Counted from the stretch's first letter, positions 38,036 to 50,769 are shown. The stretch is 64,000 bases of DNA from Branchiostoma floridae (GCF_000003815.2 NC_049987.1:17156939-17220938), one strand, 5' to 3'. The notes: generated from the sequence alone by a model not told the origin. Program-made: numbers and translations.

Positions 38036-38272
38036 CTTTGACCGAACAACGTTCAAAGGTCAATCATTTCTGCCTCCGCCGACAGCAAAAACGCCTGAGG
38101 TCACTATCAAAAGTAGCAATCGCAATATATTAGTGATATCTTAAGAATTAGAAATATTATTAATAAAACTTTTATCATAATTGTAGTATTCATAGCTTCA
38201 AAAATTATTATGTAAACGATAAAATAACCTTCCTTCATCAAATCAATGCGCAGTGTGAGTAGACTTTTTTTC

Positions 38273-38283
38273 AAGATGGCGGC
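38273..38283 (+). promoter_or_regulatory. YY1-like site between RMI1 and GPN2
   Basis: AAGATGGCGGC is the classic YY1 motif, which in animal promoters typically lies just downstream of the start site in sense orientation. It is upstream of the proposed GPN2 5' UTR exon ending at 38692. Confidence 0.5.
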
Positions 38284-38810
38284 GATTGGACTTTTTCCAC
38301 ACACCTGTTTTGAGAAAACGCCATAATAAACGCTGCCTTTGGCCTTACAGGACAAGCATAACATTGTAAAAGGTACTTAGTATTATTATTAAGCCGTCTG
38401 TTCTCTTTTTTAGCTTTGTAGTTTATCAAAGCGAGCACAATCTATAAACTTATACGAGTCCCTTAGTGGGGAGGGGGGCTGAGTTGTCATGTGGATCGAT
38501 CATATGTACCACTGATGCTGAAAAGCAATGTTTGTAACATAAGTATATCTTAAGATTGATCAAAAGCTATATACACATTACTGAATAAAGAAATAACCAA
38601 TATATAATTGTATTTAGATGTTACTTATAATGTTGTATGTTTATTCCCTGTGAAAAGGGACTAGAGTAGAGTAAGATTTCTTCTTTGACCAGGTAAGCCT
38701 TCTTCTTTAAAAAATTGATGATTTTACTGCATAACTGTATGTTTCATGTTTTCTATGCTTATGTTCACAGCCTCCCAAACAGTTCAACACCAAGTCCCCG
38801 AAACGCCATC

Positions 38811-41800
38811 ATGCCGTTTGGACAAGTTGTCATTGGCCCACCCGGCTCGGGAAAGACGACCTACTGCCGTGCCATGCACGAGTTTCTCACCGGTCTCGGG
38901 CGCAAAGTTACCATCGTGAACCTCGACCCTGCAAACGACGCATTACCTTACGAGTGCACGATAAACATGCAAAGTCTCATAACACTCGAAGACGTGATGG
39001 AAAAACTGAGACTAGGACCTAACGGTGGGTTGATATATTGTATGGAGTTTCTTGAGAAGAATCTGGACTGGCTGCAGGACTTGTTGGAGAAGCAGAAGGA
39101 TCGGTACTTTCTGTTTGACTGCCCAGGACAGGTGGAACTGTACACACACCACAACTCTGTCAGGAACATTGTGGCACAACTACAGAAGTGGGATTTTAGG
39201 GTGGGTCATTACTTCTATCCCTTTGATTGTCACAGGTTCAAAGGATTTTCCTAATATTGTATAAGGCCTCTTTATTCACTACAGTAATGAAATAAGATTT
39301 TGTATACTGAGTATGTACTTTTCAAACTGAGCTTCTGAAACATACACATATAAGTATTTGAGCTTCATACTATGATACATCATACATGTATTTGAAAGGC
39401 TAAGCTTAAGCTTGATTCAATATTTATAACAATCTGCATGAGTATGGAGAAGCATTTCAACTTTGGAATCTTCAGCAAAATCTTCAGCAAAACTTTAATC
39501 TCTATAATTATACATGGTGCAGGAGGGCCAAGCAGCACCAAAGATGATGATGATGATGAGATAGAAGCACTATTATGTAAAGGGAAGCATGCATGATGTT
39601 TTGAAGAGGCCCCTACAGTATATTCAATGATAACCAGCTGTAGTTCCATCCATTGGAGACAATGAACTAACTTGGTTGTATAGTGATGACAAAGAAATAT
39701 GTACTAGTAACCATATGTATTCTCTGTTATATTTTATCTGACCCTTACCTCCCTCATGACCTCAATGAAAAACGAGCTTCTCATGAATAGATAAAGGTTC
39801 AAACAAATGTTATTTTGATAGGCCAATAAGGTTTGTACTTACTAGTATTGGTATGTGCATGTGCATTCTTACTGTTAACAAAAAGATATCTTTTTAACAG
39901 TTAGTGTCTGTGCATCTGGTGGACTCTCACTACTGCAGTGACCCGTCCAAGTTTGTGTCCATCCTGCTGACCAGTCTGGCCACCATGGTCCAGATGGAGT
40001 TACCTCACGTCAACGTGCTGTCCAAAATTGACCTAGTGGAAAAGTTTGGCAAACTAGGTGAGAGTAGGTTAAGTATACACAAAAGGTATATTTGCCTAAA
40101 GAGAAGTAATATATGGAAATAGGTATGTCCCAAAGTATGCTATGATACCTTAAGAATAACCATAGTAATATACTAGTTATTACTAGTATGAGAGAATGCA
40201 CAATCCCACTCTAAACTCGAAAGGAGGCGAAAGTATGGCACTTGTTTTATCAATGGCACAATGGCTCTTGTACCAGAAAACAGGGTTTGATTTATTTGCA
40301 TCAACCTTGTCTTGAATTTGGCTTACTAAAATAGTTTCCTGTTGGACTTTGTCAAATTTGTCTTCACCACCTTTACACAACAGTACTAGTATATTGATCT
40401 ATCACTTGGCAGGGCTGTCCTTCTGTTCTGGGAAGAAATAGGCTTGTTGGAAAGGGAAGAAAGTTCTTACTGTCAGAAAAATCTAAACATCACAAAATTG
40501 ATGTAAATGTATTTTCCAAGGCTGGAATTGACAGATTAAATTGACAAAGCAAATTACCAACATGGACTCCCAAGCAATGAGTGAGACAGAAAAAAATCAA
40601 GCTTGAGGGAGCCTTTATGTATGGTATAACTAGATCTTGAATTCTAAGTGCTTGAATGCTTTCCTCCTTTTGTTTCGCAGATTTCAACCTTGACTTCTAC
40701 ACTGATGTTTTGGACCTGCAGTACCTGTTTGGACACCTAGGGGGCGATCCATTCTTTGCTAAATACAAGAAACTGAATGAGGCCATTGTGGGTGTTGTAG
40801 AGGATTACAGTCTGGTGTCATTTGTCCCACTGAATGTTGAGGTGTGTATGGAGCCCCAAACAATGCTGCCATTGTTGAAAAGCACATATATGATAAATCA
40901 ATGATACTTGCTGCATCTGTATGGCACATTACTAGGTCTTGTGTACATTGTTATGGGTGATTTGTAAATCATTTTCCCTTAATCACTCAAGGCTTTACAG
41001 AAAAAGTTTGGGGTGCACAACATAATATTTATGTGTCAGCAAAATATAAGACAATCTTTATTGACACGACAAAAGTACAGCGACTTTCGTAAGGTCTACA
41101 TGTATAACAACTACTTACAGTACAACTAAACACACATATATGGATATCTATAGGTATGATTAAATCAACATATAGGGTCTAGCATGTCATTAACACTATT
41201 AGTTCTACGGTATAAACATTCGTGGATATATTTGCCTACTTGTACACAGTGAGGGTTATCGCCTCCCAGAATGTAGTTGAATTTATCTATCGAACAGAGA
41301 GTAGCAAATTCTTTAGAACAAGCGGAAAGTAATGTGAACAGCTCTGTGCGTTTATCATTATATCGAGAACAATCCATAACAAAGTGACGTTCGTCTTCGA
41401 TCTCATTTGGGCAAAATGGACAAAACCTCTGGTCACGGGGAATTTTAGTATATCTTCCGGCTTCTATATTTAGTTTGTGACTACTGATTCTCATCTTTGT
41501 AATTGCTCTACGAAGTTCGAAACTGTGTACATTCGAAAGATACTTCTTTTGTCCGTATCTTTCCTTTAGCGTAGAATAAATGCAAAGTTTTGAGTTATTC
41601 TGGATAGAAGAATACCATTCTTGTATGTATATATCCTGTAAACGGAGTCGTAATTGGTCGGTTAGCATATTAACATGATACAACCTCGGGTTTGTCCATA
41701 CATGTCCAAAACCATTATAGTTGAGAATGTCAGTTACGTGATTTGTCCAGTCGTATTCGCCGGAAAGTACAACATCATATGCTTCACGTAGTAAAGAATC

Positions 41801-44800
41801 TTCGGGTAAGTTTGCTAGACGGTGCCAGTATTTGATTAATTGTATCTCAGCATTGATCGAAATGGGAAAGGTTCCTAACTCACCACGGATGCCGTCATTT
41901 GATGATTTCGCATGTACTCCGAGTAAAAATTTTTGGAAACTCATGTCAATGGTGTCAAATTCTGGGATACTAGTATGTGAAGAAAGTCGTATATTTTCAA
42001 TTGCGAAGTTGTCATTTTCTAATTTCATTCCTGATGCCAGTCTCAATAATCTATCCTTGTCTGATCTTTTCTTAAAATGGATGACGTAAGTATGAGTGAG
42101 GTCCGAAGACACACTCTTCCTAACAGTTGCTGGGAGACCTCCCTCTAGATGGAGTTTGTTTAAAAAGGAAGAGAAAACAGTTTTGGGTGAAGGTTCTGGA
42201 ATTTGTTTTGATACAATAATTTTGATTGCTTTAGAAGTTTGGTCAAAACATGTGAGTTCGGCTCCGTACAGTAAAATAGGCAGTACAAACTTGTTGAAAA
42301 GGCTCATTCCTAGGTGAATTGGAATGTTCTTTTCTGAGAATAAAAGTGACTTTAGTTTGAATAAAGCTCTCATGGCTTTATTCTTTAAATATTTCCTGGC
42401 TGCTTTAAACTTCCCCGAAGAAGTCAGGGGAATACCAAGGTAAGTATAACTGTCGGTTACTAGTATTTCTTTGCCATATATATAGAATTTGTTTGATAAT
42501 CTGTTAATAGAACCTTTTGTAAAAACCAGTACTTTCGTTTTAGATACATTAACCCTTAATTTCCATTTGTTGCAATAAGATTCCAGGTTATTGATACAAT
42601 TCTGAAGCCCCTCTTTCGACAATGAGATCAAGGCTAAGTCATCTGCCCAAGATAAACAGTTGAGTGATTTAGAATTCAAAATTGCGGCGTCACATTTATC
42701 AGCAAAGCATTGAGGTAGGTCGTTAATAAAAATATTGAATAATAATGGACTGAGATTGCAGCCTTGTCTTACTCCGCATGTGGAAACAAAGGGGCTTGAC
42801 AAACCATTTTGTAGTCTGACAGTATAGTTAACATTGAGGTACATGGATTGCAATACATTGAAGAATTTCCCACCAACACCAAGATTTAACAATTTGTAGA
42901 ATAAACCGTCCCGCCATACACTGTCAAACGCTTTCTTCATGTCAACAAAGCAAACATATAATTTCCCTCTCTTTTTTTCAATATATTTCTCAATAAGAGC
43001 TTTCAGGATAAATACATTGTCAGAGGTTCGGCACTTTCTTCTGAATCCGAATTGAATGTCCGCTAGCAGACAATTGCTTTCAACGAATTTCTGTAAGCGA
43101 GTATTTAAAAGGAAAGTGAACAATTTGGACAGACAGCTTGAGATGGCGATTCCTCTATAATTATCTACGTTAGATTTGTCGCCAGATTTAAAAATTGGTG
43201 TAAGGATACTTGTGGTCCAGTTAGATGGAAATTTGTTGTTGGAAAGGATTGTATTAAAGAGAATGACCAGTGGTTCGCATATCTTTTCTGCCCCATATTT
43301 TAACATCTCGTTTGAAATAGAGTCAATACCACATGCTTTTCCAGATTTTAGTGATTTCAAACCAGTCATAATTTCTGGTGTCGTGAAAGGGTAATCTAAT
43401 GAATTTTGGGCGTTTTTATCTAAATGTTTAAGAGAATCAGTGACACTTTTTTCAAAAGAACTGTCAAATTCATTGTTTTTTACCAGATTATTTAATCCTT
43501 GAAAGTGTTCTATCCATTCTTTACTTGTGATATTAGGATCTATGTTACCGTTATGTTTTGTGCCGTTTACTTCCTTGTCAAGAGTATTGAACAATGACCA
43601 AAATTGTTTGGGGTTTTTCTCATTTAATGTTTCTAGATCACGTAGTAGATTGGCTTTATAATTCCGTTTAGAATGTTTGATAATTTTTTTGTACTCTTTC
43701 AAGGCTGTGAAATACTTCGTTCTGGTTTCTTGTTTCCATGGTTCTTTCCTCAGTTCTAAAGATAATCTTTTTACTCTTTGACGTAGGGACCAACAATTTT
43801 GATCAAACCAAATTTTGTTCTTTTTGATTTGTGTCTTTTTATTGTTTTGTATCTTACGTCTTATTCTAAGAGAACTTTTGGAAACATCTAATAAAATTTC
43901 AGTGAAGCTTGTTACGGCCTCCTCTGACGAGTGGAATGTTTTGTTGCAGAAATCTCTCAGTTTTGAATGCGTGTCTTTGTTGTTTATAGTATCTAAATAT
44001 AATTGTTTTGATTCGTCAGTCCAAATGAATTGTGTTGGTTTAGGATTATAACATTGGCTATCCTCCTTCAGGACTAGAGGAGAGTGCTTTGCAGACAATG
44101 AGAAAGAGATGTGACAGTGATCGGAAAATGGCGATATAGAATTAACATTCATATATTGTATATCGGTTAACATCGACCTTTGAGTGATGCAGTAGTCCAC
44201 AACACTTGAACCATTATAATGATAACATGTAAAATCACCTTTTAGTACACACTTACTGCCTCTTTTCAGAGCTTGAATCTGAAATTCTATAGCTAACCTC
44301 AAAATTTGTGGCATTGTGTTTGAGGAACTGGTAGAGTGTTGGGCTTGGAACGGAGAGGTCCCTGATTTGATACTCGCTGTGCCCTCAACCCAACCCTTGG
44401 AAAAGGCACTTTAAACAATTAGCCTTCCTCACATTACCCAGGTGTAAAAATGGGCACCCGACTTCGGTCAGGGAGGTAAAAGACTACCTTTACCTTCTGT
44501 CTATACTTTGTATGTTGCACTATTAAAATACGTGTACAAACTAAACAATGTAAGTGAGCAACCTCCAGCTTTGGTTGAGAAAATGTACATGTGAACCCAA
44601 AGTATTTCCTAGCCCTGCTTAGTCCTTCTACCCAATCTTGTACATTGTATATGTAAATTTTGCAAGAAAAGGGTACCTTAGCAGGGTAATGGTTAATGAA
44701 TGCTTTGTTTTCACAGGATAAGGACAGCATGAGGGAAATGATGAAGGCTGCGGACCGTGCCATTGGCTACCACTGGGGGGAGGGGGAGGATCGCACCTTA

Positions 44801-45739
44801 CAGGCTATGATGTCATCAGCTTTGGGTGCCGACTATGAGTACTTCAAATATCCTTTCAACTGTAACAGTGTTTCCTTACAAATCTTTCATGGTATGTTTG
44901 GGTTTAATATTCCAGATCTTGGAAGGGCCATAGCGAAAGTAAGAATTATTGTTTCTAGCCATGTGGCATACATGTCTTGGATAGTAAAACTGACTGCCTG
45001 TAATAGTAAAACCTTTCTTGAATAATCCTGTAGATATAGAAATTTTGGAATTATTTTCTCTTGGTTTGTATGTCTGTTTAATGTACTATCCGAGGGACAA
45101 CCCTAACTGAAGCTAGGTACTCATTTCGACCTGAGTGAAGTGAGCAAAGTCATGTAAAGTACCTTTCCTAATGACGTAAGATCAGTGACAAATCAGTGGA
45201 TTGGAACCCAGGTCCTCTGGGTTTTGGGATTGTGTGGCACAGCGGCAGGATATTTGACCTGGAATCCAGAGGTCTCAGGTTCAAATCCGCTGATATGTCA
45301 CCGATTTTGTGCCCTTGGAAAAGGCACTTAACTTTCCTCACTTCGCTCAGGTGGAAATAAGTATGTAGCTTCAGCTAGGGTCGTCCCTCTGATAGGACGT
45401 TAAATGGAGGTCCCGTGTTTGGGGAGATTGGCTCACACTTGGAGCATGTTAAAGAACCCACTGCACTTATTGAAAGGAGTGGATCAAACCTTACAGTCTG
45501 GTCTCCGGCTTGACATATTGAAAAGGTGGTTGTCACCTGTTATGTCAATCCTTCCACAAATGTGGTAAATCTCAATAAATAAATGAATAAACACTGTGTG
45601 GTTACGTCACACAACATTACTGAAAATGCTCCTTAACATTATCACATCAGCACAGGTACAGGAGAAATACATGAAGGAAGAAGCAGAAGAAACACAAGAG
45701 AAGGAAGAAGAAATGGACATTTTTCCTGGCAACTTGTGA
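38811..45739 (+). CDS. GPN2: GPN-loop GTPase 2
   Basis: Five coding exons join in frame to 310 residues, the same length as human GPN2: 38811-39200, 39901-40057, 40681-40841, 44717-44847 and 45646-45739. Motifs in order: P-loop GPPGSGKTT, the family-defining GPN in [14 protein letters not shown]3 [26 protein letters not shown], and G4 LSKIDL. Known role: cytoplasmic dimeric GTPases of this family assist assembly and nuclear import of RNA polymerases. A likely 5' UTR intron (38693-38770, CAG|GTAAGC to TTCACAG) precedes the start; upstream in-frame ATGs at 38715 fall inside it and are unlikely starts. The last intron has AT-AC ends. Intron 3 carries an antisense LINE and a SINE. AATAAA at 45836 is the likely polyadenylation signal. 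Confidence 0.97.
41030..44316 (-). mobile_element. Non-LTR retrotransposon (LINE), 5'-truncated, antisense in GPN2 intron 3
   Basis: An uninterrupted 1049-codon frame occupies 44314-41165. It begins in the C-terminal half of an APE-type endonuclease ([21 protein letters not shown]). It continues through a reverse transcriptase ([61 protein letters not shown]) and ends with a CCHC-like finger, [24 protein letters not shown] reads on the minus strand at about 41055. The endonuclease N-terminus and 5' region are missing, as in ordinary LINE truncation. The open frame suggests a young insertion. The clade is not certain. Confidence 0.93.
44317..44500 (+). mobile_element. tRNA-derived SINE, abutting the LINE
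   Basis: It shares the body motif CCTTGGAAAAGGCACTTTAAAC..CCTTCCTCAC and a diverged tRNA-like head (GAACTGGTAGAGTGTTGGGC) with the SINE at 45229-45600. It directly adjoins the truncated 5' end of the LINE. Confidence 0.65.
45079..45228 (-). mobile_element. tRNA-derived SINE, inverted copy
   Basis: The reverse complement matches the head and middle of the SINE at 45229-45600 (CCTGGGTTCCAATCCACTGA corresponds to its box B region). It is head-to-head with that copy inside the U12-type intron of GPN2. Confidence 0.8.
45229..45600 (+). mobile_element. tRNA-derived SINE, full-length
   Basis: The head resembles a tRNA, with box B AGGTTCAAATCC near 45282. The body contains CCCTTGGAAAAGGCACTTAA and CGTCCCTCTGATAGGACGTT. 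The tail is AATAAATAAATGAATAAA. It probably retains internal polymerase III promoter elements. Confidence 0.85.
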
Positions 45740-45970
45740 CAGAAGATGGAAATTTTGCCATAATTTTATTTTTTACAGTGAAAAGTGACCAGGCCTTTTC
45801 TACACATTGTACCCTATTTGGTATTGAAAGTGCAAATAAAAAAAAAAATCATGTTAATCTTTGATTATTTTTAGCACCTATTTATACATAAGTTAAGTTA
45901 TATCAGTTAAAATTATGTATGTTGTATTTGAAAACGTTGAGTATGTAATAATTCTAAAAAGAACAAGTTA

Positions 45971-46851
45971 CGAGGGGGGTTCAATAAGTTCTTTGCCTCA
46001 CCAAGAAATAACAAGCACAACTCAGATTTTCAGGCACAACTTCATAGTATGAAGTCTTTTATCAATATCCTCCAAATTACAAATCATTGGAGTCATTACT
46101 TTCCAGGCATTCGTTTTTTCTAAATTAGAAGGTAAGTGGGGAGAAAAAGAAGGGTGAAGTGTGATCAGACAATTTGACCTCACACCTCAGGTTGCAGATC
46201 AATTGTCCACCTTTTTTTTCGTTATCCCTTACCTAACGTTACTGGGTGTCGCCTGCAACATGATGATCACAATAATTTGAATTTTGGTACACATTTATAT
46301 AAGACTTTATACATGTACGTGGGGTTATCAATAAGTCCCCGACTTTACCGAGAAAAAATAAGCACAGCTCAGATTTCGAAGCATAGATGTCAAGTATAAA
46401 GTCTTATATAAATATGTACCAAAATTCAAATTAGTGTGATCATTACTTTGCAGGCGACACCCAGTAACGTTAGGTGAGGGAGAAGGAAAAAAACGTGGAC
46501 AATTGACCTGACCTGAGTGTGTGGGTCAATTTGCGCTGCTGGAAGTTAGAAACCCAATTCTTTTTGCTTGAAATAGGAAGAGAATCATTATCAAACATTT
46601 TGACAACGTCTTTTGTTAATTTATGGCATGGGAAACTAGACCCACACATGTCTGATCACAATTCACACAACTTTTTTTCTCGCCACTTACCTTCTAATTT
46701 AGGAAAAACGAATGCCTGGAAAGTAATGACTCCAATGATTTGAAATTTGGAGGATATTGATAAAAGACTTCATACTATGAAGTTGTGCCTGAAAATCTGA
46801 GTTGTGCTTGTTATTTCTTGGTGAGGCAAAGAACTTATTGAACCCCCCTCG
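45971..46851. mobile_element. Mariner-like foldback MITE, 881 bp
   Basis: The ends CGAGGGGGGTTCAATAAGTT and AACTTATTGAACCCCCCTCG are perfect inverted repeats flanked by TA on both sides (45969-45970, 46852-46853), as for Tc1/mariner. Almost the whole element folds back: an inner inverted pair at about 46225-46330 and 46380-46500 includes CCTAACGTTACTGGGTGTCG and its complement. No transposase. The GPN2 polyadenylation site lies upstream. Confidence 0.9.
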
Positions 46852-48396
46852 TACCATAGCTGTCTTGGCATTAGTTTTGATATCATAATGCACAACCCTT
46901 TATGTTTCTATATGTACATTACATGAATGATGAAATAAAACATCTAGAGTCTTGTGCCTCTTATTATATCAACAATGCTGTTTTTTTTATATAAAGTTTT
47001 TATGGTGTTTGTGAATGATGCCAGAGCTAACATATTGGTTGGTTTAATATGCTCATATGTGAAGTTGTTTTTGTATGATGTAATTTAATTATGTATCCAA
47101 ATGTGTATAATATGTTAATATATATTTGCATGTGTCCGATGCACTGTAATGTAGTTCCTGAAACATATTTCAACTTACCAGGTGACATCCAGGTTTAACC
47201 ATCCAATATGGCCAACAATGGTGACATCATAGTCACAAGAGTGCAGACACGCTATAGGTCTGGTGTCAGAATGAGCAAATGGGTGGGACGTAGACGTTAA
47301 GGCCGCAGGGTACAGTATTTCTACGCGAAGTCAATTACGTAGGGGTAAAAAGTAGTGCCAAAATTCTAGTACTGAGGTGCGCGGTATTGCAACTTCGCTT
47401 ACGCAACACCTCAGAGGTCAATCTAGGTCAAAGATCCACTTAAAGTTCAAGGTGTACAGATACCCATATAGAACAATGACTCATGATTATGGTTCACATC
47501 AACAGATCTGAGGATATGGCATTAGCGGTAAAAGACCATAGCTTTAATATGAAACAAAGCAGTTTGACAAGTTGATGACCTATGCAGCAAAGTCGTGAGA
47601 GAATCTAAGGTAAAGTTAATCCTATAGATGTTATGTTATTCTTGACCTTAACATTCTTTCTAGATGATCATAATTAGACATGTCCTAATTTTATATATGT
47701 ATATATATATCCATTAATGGTCTTTTTTCCCAAATCACCGCAACCTTATAATTAGCAATATATTTAGTACTCATCACTACTAGTAGCATGAAATTACCAT
47801 TATCTGGCTGTAAGAAATGATTGCATTTCAATCTATCATTATATGATCCTATTTGCATAGTTAATATCTTATTTTCCACTCAAGCTTCCTTATGGTTTGG
47901 ATCGAAGTTCAGATCCAAACGGAAAAAAGATTTTAAGCACCTTTGAAATACTGGCAGTGTTATATTCTCCTAACTTTGTACCCGCCCCGCTCACCCGTCG
48001 TTTTATATAGCTGTGCAGGAAATACGTTTCATCATTGTTTTCAGCCCAAATTAATCAACAGATTATACCAACAAAGAAAGGTTCACCGGGAAGTAGCAAG
48101 ACGCCGATAGTCTAGTCGCCTATATACTTTAAGCTGAAAATTATCTGTGGAATTGGCCTAAGGGTGCCAGACTATCTACGAAGTCGTTAGAAACTCCCAC
48201 TTGAGACCTTAATCGTTTAAAGTTATCGTCTGCACTATGAATATGAAACACAAGTTTACATTATCAAAACACGGGGATTTTGTAAATTTTGTGAAAATAT
48301 AACATACTGGTCATGTGCTCTGTTAGTTAGTCTACGTTCTTTTATGGCTAGGAAATGTATTTGCTCTATTCCGTCAGCTGATCAGTGAAATCTATT
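46852..48396. other. Intergenic, no gene recognised
   Basis: AT-rich sequence between GPN2 and the E3 ligase gene. No coding, RNA gene or clear repeat was recognised. Confidence 0.4.
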
Positions 48397-48642
48397 CTAC
48401 GCAGAGACATCTAACCGCCTCCGGTGTGTACTCTGCTATCTCAACCGTCACCATGCGTTCCTGTGGGCGTGAAACCAACTGTCAGCCAATCAGAGAATAG
48501 ACCGTTCAGTTTTCAAAAGGGATCTCGCATATATATCCATTGATAGTTATAAGCAGGGCGGTCAGGAACTGATGGTGAAGGTTGAGATAGTAGAGTACAG
48601 ACAAGAGTTGGTTTGCTGGCGCCGTTGGATGTCTCTGCGTAG
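48397..48642. mobile_element. Small foldback MITE downstream of the E3 ligase gene
   Basis: The termini CTACGCAGAGACATCTAAC and GTTGGATGTCTCTGCGTAG are inverted repeats. The pairing continues inward (GTGTACTCTGCTATCTCAACC versus GGTTGAGATAGTAGAGTAC). A segment CAGCCAATCAGAGAATAG is shared in form with the repeat near 8275. Confidence 0.8.
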
Positions 48643-48672
48643 GAGAGTGAGTAGAATCATGAAACATTAGAA

Positions 48673-50722
48673 TTAGTTGTCGGCAGGAATGGTCTTCTGC
48701 ACGCCCGCGATCTCGCACGGGCTGTTAAAACTGCCGCACTGGTAGATTCCGTCCAGGCTGGGCTTCAGGCAGATGAAACAGAATTTCTGACCACAGACAC
48801 AGGTCTGGAAATAGGGGGAATATCAAACAATCAGTGACTCAAACATGACTGATGACTGGTCCTCATTCGGAGAGTCTATCGATGAATTTGCGAGCTACAG
48901 GGAATATTTCAGGGCGTAAGTAAAAAATAACGTTTCATTGATGCAAACGCAGAAGGATGTATCTCAGCTGAAACGCCAACTGACAATATCTGGTCATTAT
49001 TGAAAAATAACACTATCAAATTCACATTCCTCATGCACCAAACCATGTATTCTAAACTCCATCTGCCATTACATTTACAACTGTCTTAAGAAGCGAGAAG
49101 AAGTTGAACCTGTGCATACTAGTATACTTTAGACTTTGTAGTCTTAGTCACCCTACACGAATTGTACTTAGAATCACTAGGAACTGTACTCTATTCACTT
49201 TGACCTGCACTTAGCTTGTTCGAGAGCATAAATGTACAATAAAAGTTTTCTTTCATTCATTCATTCATTCTTTCAACAAAAGTGGGAAAGTTCACTAGAA
49301 GACAAAGACATCTTGTTATGTGGTAAGCTACAACACCGTACCATGTGCTTTCAGGTGTAATATGTGGTAAGCTTTAACACCGTACCATGTGCTTGCAGGC
49401 CTTCTCGTGCTCGATGAGCATGCCGCACTTCAGACAGGCCCTGACGGCAGGGCAGCCATGGACACCCACGATGGTCTTCTTCTTGCAGTCGCGGAGGATC
49501 TTCAGGCGCGGATCTTCGCCACTGCAGTTGTCATTGCCGCACTTCTCGACACCTCCTCCAACCCACTCGTGCAGGCAAAGCCAGCAGAAGTGGAACTCCA
49601 CGCCGTCAGTGGCCGAGCACAGGGGGCACACCACTCGCTTGTCCTTCTTGTTGATGCGCTCACAGAAGGAGTGGCACTTGGGACACTCCTGGATGCCCAT
49701 CCCCTTGTAGATGTAGTTGTCGGAGATCATGGTTTCGAACTGCTTCTTCTCAGCCGCTGTGAGCACGGCAAGGCGACGGACCTCCAGATAGGTCCATTCC
49801 TTGCCGCAGTAGCTCCCACTTGTACTGTTGTAAGGGCACTTGAAGACGTACTTCCCTGCACTTGAGAAATAAGAAACAACGAAATACCTTTGATTGAAGC
49901 TATAGCCACGCCAATCTCATGAAAGATTAGGCCCCCTTTCCACTAGATGGCGATCGCGCTGCGTTCTCACTGCAACCTAGATGTTTATAAACTTTGCCTT
50001 TCATACCAGGTATATCATACAAAACGCAAAAGTGCGACTGAGAAGACAACTAAACACATTAAGTGTAAAAAGATTCGTTTCTTTTCTACGCAATTCGTTG
50101 AGCAGTATGTCAAATTTTAGGTCGCAGAGAGAGCACGGCAAGAGCGCCGTCCTAGTGGAAAGGGGGTATAAGCAAGATATGTGTCGTCACGTATACGCAC
50201 AACCATAGCATGATTAAAGGTATACTAAACTCCAGAAGGGGGTGTAATTTACTGATAGATAACGTGTTGATGACTACATAATCAGCCGACATGTTGCAGT
50301 ATTCAACATGTAGTGAATCACGAGAGGTGTGTTTGTAAAACAATATGGCACTCACTAACACCATGTAGACCCTACACATGTATTCTCTTTACGTATAGAC
50401 ACTTCCTTCATCGTAAATATTTTTGGCATACAAAAGAGGCGGTAAAAACACCACTAAGGCATATTCTTGAAATAGTTGAACTGTAAATTCCAACACCAAA
50501 ATTGGACTCACCCAAATTTTCCACTGCACAGTGAGTCCAATTTTGGTGTTGGAAATTACAGTTCAACTATTTCAAGAATGACTTCTACCGACACAGATGA
50601 ACTTTGAAGTTAATACTAAGGCATATTGTTCATAAAATATCAAAGAACACTCATCAAGATGAATTTGTCTTATCGCCTCTGAAATTATGTTTGTAGCCTT
50701 AGCTTTGGCTGTCAGATACATC

Positions 50723-50769
<47 letters not shown>

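Larger units (their letters stand above)
44848..45645 (+). other. U12-type AT-AC intron in GPN2
   Basis: The 5' site is AA|ATATCCTTTC, an exact match to the minor-spliceosome donor ATATCCTTT. The branch site TCCTTAAC is at 45630-45637 and the intron ends AC at 45645, about 9 bases after the branch adenosine. No GT-AG choice nearby keeps frame. The AT-AC choice gives [11 protein letters not shown], colinear with human GPN2 without gaps. Confidence 0.9.

Noticed and set aside
38715-38810. Upstream in-frame start for GPN2 at 38715
   Set aside because: It lies in a predicted 5' UTR intron (38693-38770), and the family starts directly before [14 protein letters not shown].
49389-49865. Plus-strand 158-codon frame opposite the E3 ligase exon
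   Set aside because: A shadow of the minus-strand RING-IBR-RING exon, which has all the zinc ligands.
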